Source: Glandiceps talaboti
Taxonomy: Eukaryota > Hemichordata > Enteropneusta > Spengelidae
DNA length: 64,000 nt
NCBI RefSeq assembly: GCF_964340395.1
Contig: NC_135553.1
Span: forward strand, 20,275,449-20,339,448
Direction: 5' to 3'
How positions within the stretch are numbered: the first letter of the stretch is position 1; each line of letters begins with the position of its first letter. A program made the position numbers and the translations under genes. Below the pieces are notes generated by a model. The model ran no database searches and was not told where the DNA came from. It saw only the letters and a list, made by a program, of their open reading frames with translations. Below, in pieces: positions 59,886-64,000 of the stretch.

Positions 59886-61198
59886 GCACCTAAAACCAAT
59901 TTGATTTGGTTTATCCTGTGTATCATGTATTATTATAATCTTTATTGCAGGAAAAACACAGACACAATACAACAATATAAAATTATTGACACGTTAACAG
60001 ATCCAACTGCAAAAGAAAAACGGAGAGGGGGGGTCGCACAGGTGATGCAGTACTTTTTAGCGTGTATTATCATATGTCACGTATATTACGAGCAAGATAT
60101 TTTTTACAAAATTTGTTGTCAACATTCCAGGTGCAGATGATGCAACTTTAAAGTCATTAGATATTATAATCGAAACGCCATTTTCTGTTCTTTCGCTGAT
60201 ATTGGACTGAAAATTTACACAGTAACATCTAGGGCTTGAAAGTTGCAACGATTATTCTAGAGAAATAAGTTATTATACTGTAATATTCCAATCAGAAAGA
60301 AGTGTATACTGTACCTTGATCTATCTGCGGATAATCCTGGATAACATGCACGTACACTTTTTTTTCAAAGAAATTGTTGTGAAAACCTCGGTAAATACAA
60401 TAAAATCTTTTCCTGTTTCAGCAAATGAATGTTCCACTGTAGTGACGCATATATAGACGTGGTCGACAATCGAATTTACCCATGATGCAATAGAACGCAA
60501 CCGCGCATGAATCGTTTCGGTTACGTGGTTATGGCCGCCATATTCTAATTATCGTATTTACATAAATAGTACAATATGAAAATATAACTGCAAAATAAGT
60601 TGTAAAAATTACATATACCTTTGTTAACAGTCGCCAAGGCGACGGATCAAGCGTAAGCATACATTTCTCCTTCACCAATATATCACGATTATTGATTCAT
60701 CATTGCCAAACTTTGATGCTCCTACATTTAACAACAGACTCAGAAATTGTGAAAGTACAAAGTGTTAGAAAATTTTATTAGATATATACGGTAGACGAAA
60801 ACTCAAACAGCTCAGAATATCTAATAAAATTCTTTCATAACCGATTCTATTTGGAAACCAATAAAATGTTGTTTTACTCAATATATATATAAAAGAATCT
60901 GTATGTAAATGATCATAGTGGAAACAGTAATATTTAATGAAACAGGCCCTAAATGATGGACAAAATTACCATGGCAACATCTTTAGAAATAATAGTTGGC
61001 GATTATTCCTCCGAGCATGTTGATGTTATACAGGTGCCGTGTGAAAACTAAATAATATTATCGAGATTTTATAAATGACTTTTCTTTTCTGTCCAAAACC
61101 CGACAGTGATAAGATCAGTGAATCGTCGTAAATCCAACATACCTCTTTACGGTAATGTTGACACCGGTTCTTTAAACAGAAACATCACTGTTTTTAGT

Positions 61199-61323
61199 CT
61201 CGGTTACCCAGACTCTCACGGTGCACCGCTGAGGCTCTTCTACGAGACCACCCGGCTCGAGCTTTCGCTTGGGGAGGTCTCGCGGGCCAGAGCCCCCAGC
61301 GGCGAGAGTCTGGGTAAGTGAGA
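61199..61323. mobile_element. GC-rich foldback element, 125 bp, complete hairpin
   Basis: TCTCGGTTACCCAGACTCTC at the left and GAGAGTCTGGGTAAGTGAGA at the right; the inner CGCTGAGGCTCT / AGAGCCCCCAGCG and GAGACCACCC / GGGGAGGTCTC also pair to the CTCGAGC apex. The open frame across it is a by-product. Confidence 0.75.
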
Positions 61324-61587
61324 CTGTACTGTTTTGCGTACGCGTGTGATCCATGATCGACTATAGTGCATTTAGTGACATAATATTGGTTCATTTGCTC
61401 AGCTTTAACGAATATGAAGTCTATACATTTTTGTACACGTACGCATGCTCCCGTCAGGGAACGGTAAATTTCAGTCCAAGGGGTCGTATGTCAAAATGCA
61501 CTGTATACATTATTTACAAGTAGTGAATGCAGATAAGGAGATATTTACAAAATACAGATAAAAAAATAAATTTGTGCACATAGTCAT

Positions 61588-61660
61588 GGTCACCTAGACT
61601 CTCATCGATAGGGTGGAACTTTGGATCCCATTGCAACGATGACAGTCTGAGTAACCGACA
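61588..61660. mobile_element. Related short foldback element
   Basis: GGTCACCTAGACTCTCATCG and CGATGACAGTCTGAGTAACC form the ends; same terminal consensus as 61199-61323. Confidence 0.6.
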
Positions 61661-61766
61661 TTACGGTGTGAGTCTCTAAAAATAATCATGATGGAAGTCC
61701 ATAGAAATTTTACATTGCAAAATACATGTCAAATAACGTCTGAACAAATTCTGTGTGGACGGATAG

Positions 61767-61848
61767 TCTCCGTTACCCAGCTTCACCGCTGGCTCACTTC
61801 AATGGTTGTGGGTGGTGGCTGAAGTCAGAGAGTCTAGGAAACCGAGAT
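61767..61848. mobile_element. Related short foldback element
   Basis: TCTCCGTTACCCAGCTTCAC and GTCAGAGAGTCTAGGAAACC form imperfect inverted ends, with inner CCGCTGGC..ACTTCA pairing to TGGTGGCTGAAGT. Confidence 0.55.
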
Positions 61849-62218
61849 TTTGTGGGCAGACTACAAATTAATTAAATCAAGTTCTAAAAGAAAATACTTG
61901 TTTACATTTAACAAATAAATTCACACTCGTGCGATACCTACTATACAGCTAATTAGTCTAATTAGCCATCAGACTATGTTAATTATTTCAATGAGTGTTG
62001 TCCTGATATATATGATTAAACAACTATGGCTTATTATGAATATTCATCAGTCTCACATCACACGAGTTCAAAGTTCGAGTAAGAAAGTCGTATTAGTTCA
62101 AATATAAAATAGCTACACTGCCGAGACGTTATAATTAAGATCTTTCTTGATTATTTTCATTTCATGAGCAAAGCTAATCAAATTCCCTTTGCCGAGTAAA
62201 TTGAGCGTGTGCTATCGC

Positions 62219-62546
62219 AGGCTCGGTTACCCAACCTCACCGCTGATGGCTCACTTCATCATGGTCGAGCGAGACGGTGGAGAGCACAGGGGCACGTATT
62301 ATTGCTTAGATTGCCGCCCTGGATTGCCGTTTTCTTCGGAAAATATCTGACGAATCCTGCTGTATCAGGATGTATCTATACTAGTAGAAATATTTTTTCT
62401 GTCTTTCCCTTACAGGTAGGAATATATAGACAAAAGGTTGCTATATTTAGTCTGCAGACCAGGAAAACAACAATCTAAGAAATATTACACACCCCTACGG
62501 TGGAGAGTCTGGATCCGGGGTCTGGCTACCGAGACTACGAAGGGAC
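62219..62546. mobile_element. Larger relative of the GC-rich foldback elements
   Basis: GGCTCGGTTACCCAACCTCACCGCTGATGGCTCACTTC at the left resembles 61767-61848, and GTGGAGAGTCTGG..CTGGCTACCGAGAC at the right gives the inverted end, about 330 bases apart. Confidence 0.45.
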
Positions 62547-62608
62547 AGATGTATAAGTACTTGTACGTCACAAAAGGTATCAAAGTTCCTATTTACTGTG
62601 AGTACGAT

Positions 62609-62675
62609 GGGTTGTTGTTGTTGTTGTTGTTGTTGTTGTCGTCGTCGTCGTCGTTGTTGTTGTTGTTGTTGTTGT

Positions 62676-62710
<35 letters not shown>

Positions 62711-62738
62711 TTGTTTGTTTGTTTGTTTGTTTGTTTGT
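62609..62738. repeat. Compound (GTT)n(GTC)n(TCTG)n(TTTG)n microsatellite
   Basis: Three-base then four-base units in succession just downstream of the second LITAF gene's stop; the minus strand reads as poly-Gln/poly-Asn and is not a gene. Confidence 0.95.
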
Positions 62739-62895
62739 GTGTTTGTTGGTGTTTTGGGGAGGGTGGGGGATGAATTGAAAAGCGTGAGAGAAAGATCCTC
62801 CTCGACCAGTTCAATCAGAATCCGATTAATATTTACAAGATGCTGTACTTTGTCTTTGCTAATGGTACGCATCAGTTTTCTTCGGTCTTCTTCGG

Positions 62896-63118
62896 TTACA
62901 TTCGGGAATATGTTCCGAGGTGGTTGTTACAGCTTGGACATTTGTGTACAGCATCCTTACAGCTGTCCATACAGAATGGGATGAAACAGCAACACCAAGC
63001 TCTAAAAAAAAGTTTAATGATTTAAAAAGAAAACCAAATTAGAATTCAAAATGAAAGTACTGGTAGGTGAAATGTCGCACACACACATATCCTCACACAC
63101 AAACACACACGCACAAGC

Positions 63119-63161
<43 letters not shown>

Positions 63162-63999
63162 GCCAAATGGCTGATGCATGTCCATGTAGAGTACATATCG
63201 AGCTTCACAATTGATGTAGAGTCATGCAGAGCAGCCGTCTGCAGCTGGTTAATTGCCTATGAAAGTAAATCACGGTATGGCACAGTATGGTACAAGACAC
63301 TGAGTCGTGGCATGGCACCCTCGTCAGTGAAATGGTTCACCCTTTTAATACAATGAACTGACTATTGCAGCCTTAGATAATATCTCATTTGACACGAAAA
63401 TATTTAATTCAAAACTGATCGAAATATAATATTCCTTAGGCAAAATAAAAGAAATAACGTGTTTCCGATAACGCGACCGATTCTAGTTTTAAGCATTGAC
63501 TCTATAAATTTTTGACATGCCACGCCAAAAGATAAAATTATGACAAATTACTTATATTTCCCTGTAGATTTTCTTGCCAAAGTATCTTTGGTTACATTTT
63601 TTAAACCCAGTCTATAAAAGCACAGTCTGCATATTGTGTTTATCTACTTCTTAATCGCATAATTGTCTTCATTTATTTCTTACACACTTCATCAACTGTT
63701 ACAGGAAATATTGTGACCAACGAGTACCTTGTCTTTGGACCGAAGTACTCTTTTTTTTTAAAATGTAAAAATCCTGACCTACCTAGTACTATATTTTCTG
63801 AAGTCATGTTATCGGAAAGAAATATTTCTTTTGTATTTTTGCCTGTGTACACATACCCGACAAACCATAGGAAGAAACAAATGAGCCAAGCCATAGTACC
63901 AACTTCAAAGTAAACACTTGAGACGATTTGCTGCCGACAATGAGGACACGTCATGCTAACGGGACTACTTCCAAAATTGACAACATTTACCATCGTCAT
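62896..63999 (-). CDS. Second LITAF-domain protein, two exons, 5' end at window edge
   Basis: Exons 63999-63857 and 63001-62896 join in phase 2. Exon 1 gives MTCPHCRQQIVSSVYFEVGT then MAWLICFFLWFVG; exon 2 gives AWCCCFIPFCMDSCKDAVHK then CPSCNNHLGTYSRM and TAA. Both CxxC half-sites and the membrane hairpin are present, and the intron sits at the same place and phase as in the neighbouring LITAF gene, so the two are likely tandem duplicates. ATG at 63999 is the last one in view; the true start may lie beyond 64000. The intron (63002-63856) holds a CA repeat and a copy of a dispersed repeat also seen at 45.9-46.2 kb. Confidence 0.87.
63090..63162. repeat. (CA)n microsatellite
   Basis: CA repeat with a few GCACA interruptions inside the second LITAF gene's intron. 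Confidence 0.95.
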
Positions 64000-64000
64000 A

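Larger units (their letters stand above)
58475..62895. other. Intergenic stretch between the two LITAF genes
   Basis: Microsatellites, family G repeats, the cluster of GC-rich foldback elements at 61.2-62.5 kb, and a GC-richer patch at 60450-60540 (CGACAATCGAATTTACCC, ATGGCCGCCAT) that might be a small promoter. No open frame here looks coding. Confidence 0.55.

Noticed and set aside
61106-61321. 71-residue plus-strand open frame
   Set aside because: Covers a self-complementary foldback element; reads as open only because the hairpin is GC-rich.
62495-62872. Minus-strand open frame with poly-Gln, poly-Arg or poly-Asn
   Set aside because: Product of the compound GTT/GTC/TCTG/TTTG microsatellite.

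Overview
This is a window of animal genomic DNA: split genes with canonical GT/AG splice sites, long AT-rich introns and very many microsatellites, minisatellites, foldback (MITE-like) elements, SINEs and a LINE. Gene content (an ABCA5-type lipid transporter, a secreted fibrinogen-domain lectin-like protein, an SLC35G/EamA transporter and two LITAF-domain proteins) and the repeat style suggest a marine invertebrate, most likely an invertebrate deuterostome such as a lancelet. The species is inference. There are no bacterial-type operons, CRISPR arrays or phage genes.

Layout. Positions 1-47698 (+) hold the 3' part of one large ABCA5-like gene. I could place 31 consecutive coding exons (264-47698). 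Every junction has matching phase, and together they encode 1,596 residues in one open frame: end of the first extracellular domain, first membrane domain, NBD1, regulatory linker, second membrane domain with its extracellular loop, NBD2, regulatory domain and C-terminus. The start of the gene lies left of the window. Nested in the intron between the two exons that open NBD2, on the opposite strand, is a complete two-exon gene for a secreted fibrinogen-related (FReD) protein (36517-34868). The largest introns are landing pads for repeats, including a 5'-truncated CR1/L2-type LINE with an intact 820-residue reading frame (39.5-42.2 kb) and a tRNA-derived SINE just downstream of it.

From 47.7 to 52.7 kb is 3' flank of the transporter gene. 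A single-exon SLC35G-like gene (53841-52711, -) faces it tail to tail. The right end carries two small two-exon LITAF-domain genes on the minus strand (58474-57582 and 63999-62896, the latter touching the window edge). Their second exons were found by reading the minus strand for the C-terminal CxxC knuckle. Between them are a cluster of GC-rich foldback elements and more simple repeats.

The most unusual structure is in the ABCA5-like gene: three separate minisatellite arrays (17.7, 19.3-20.8 and 28.65-29.34 kb) are tandem copies of the last 20-60 bases of an exon plus the first bases of the following intron, so each array is a string of duplicated 5' splice sites. In the two larger arrays only the first, upstream donor keeps the protein open. 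A further exon has two in-phase donors 141 bases apart, with a short peptide repeat between them. I found no evidence for a new defence or enzymatic system.
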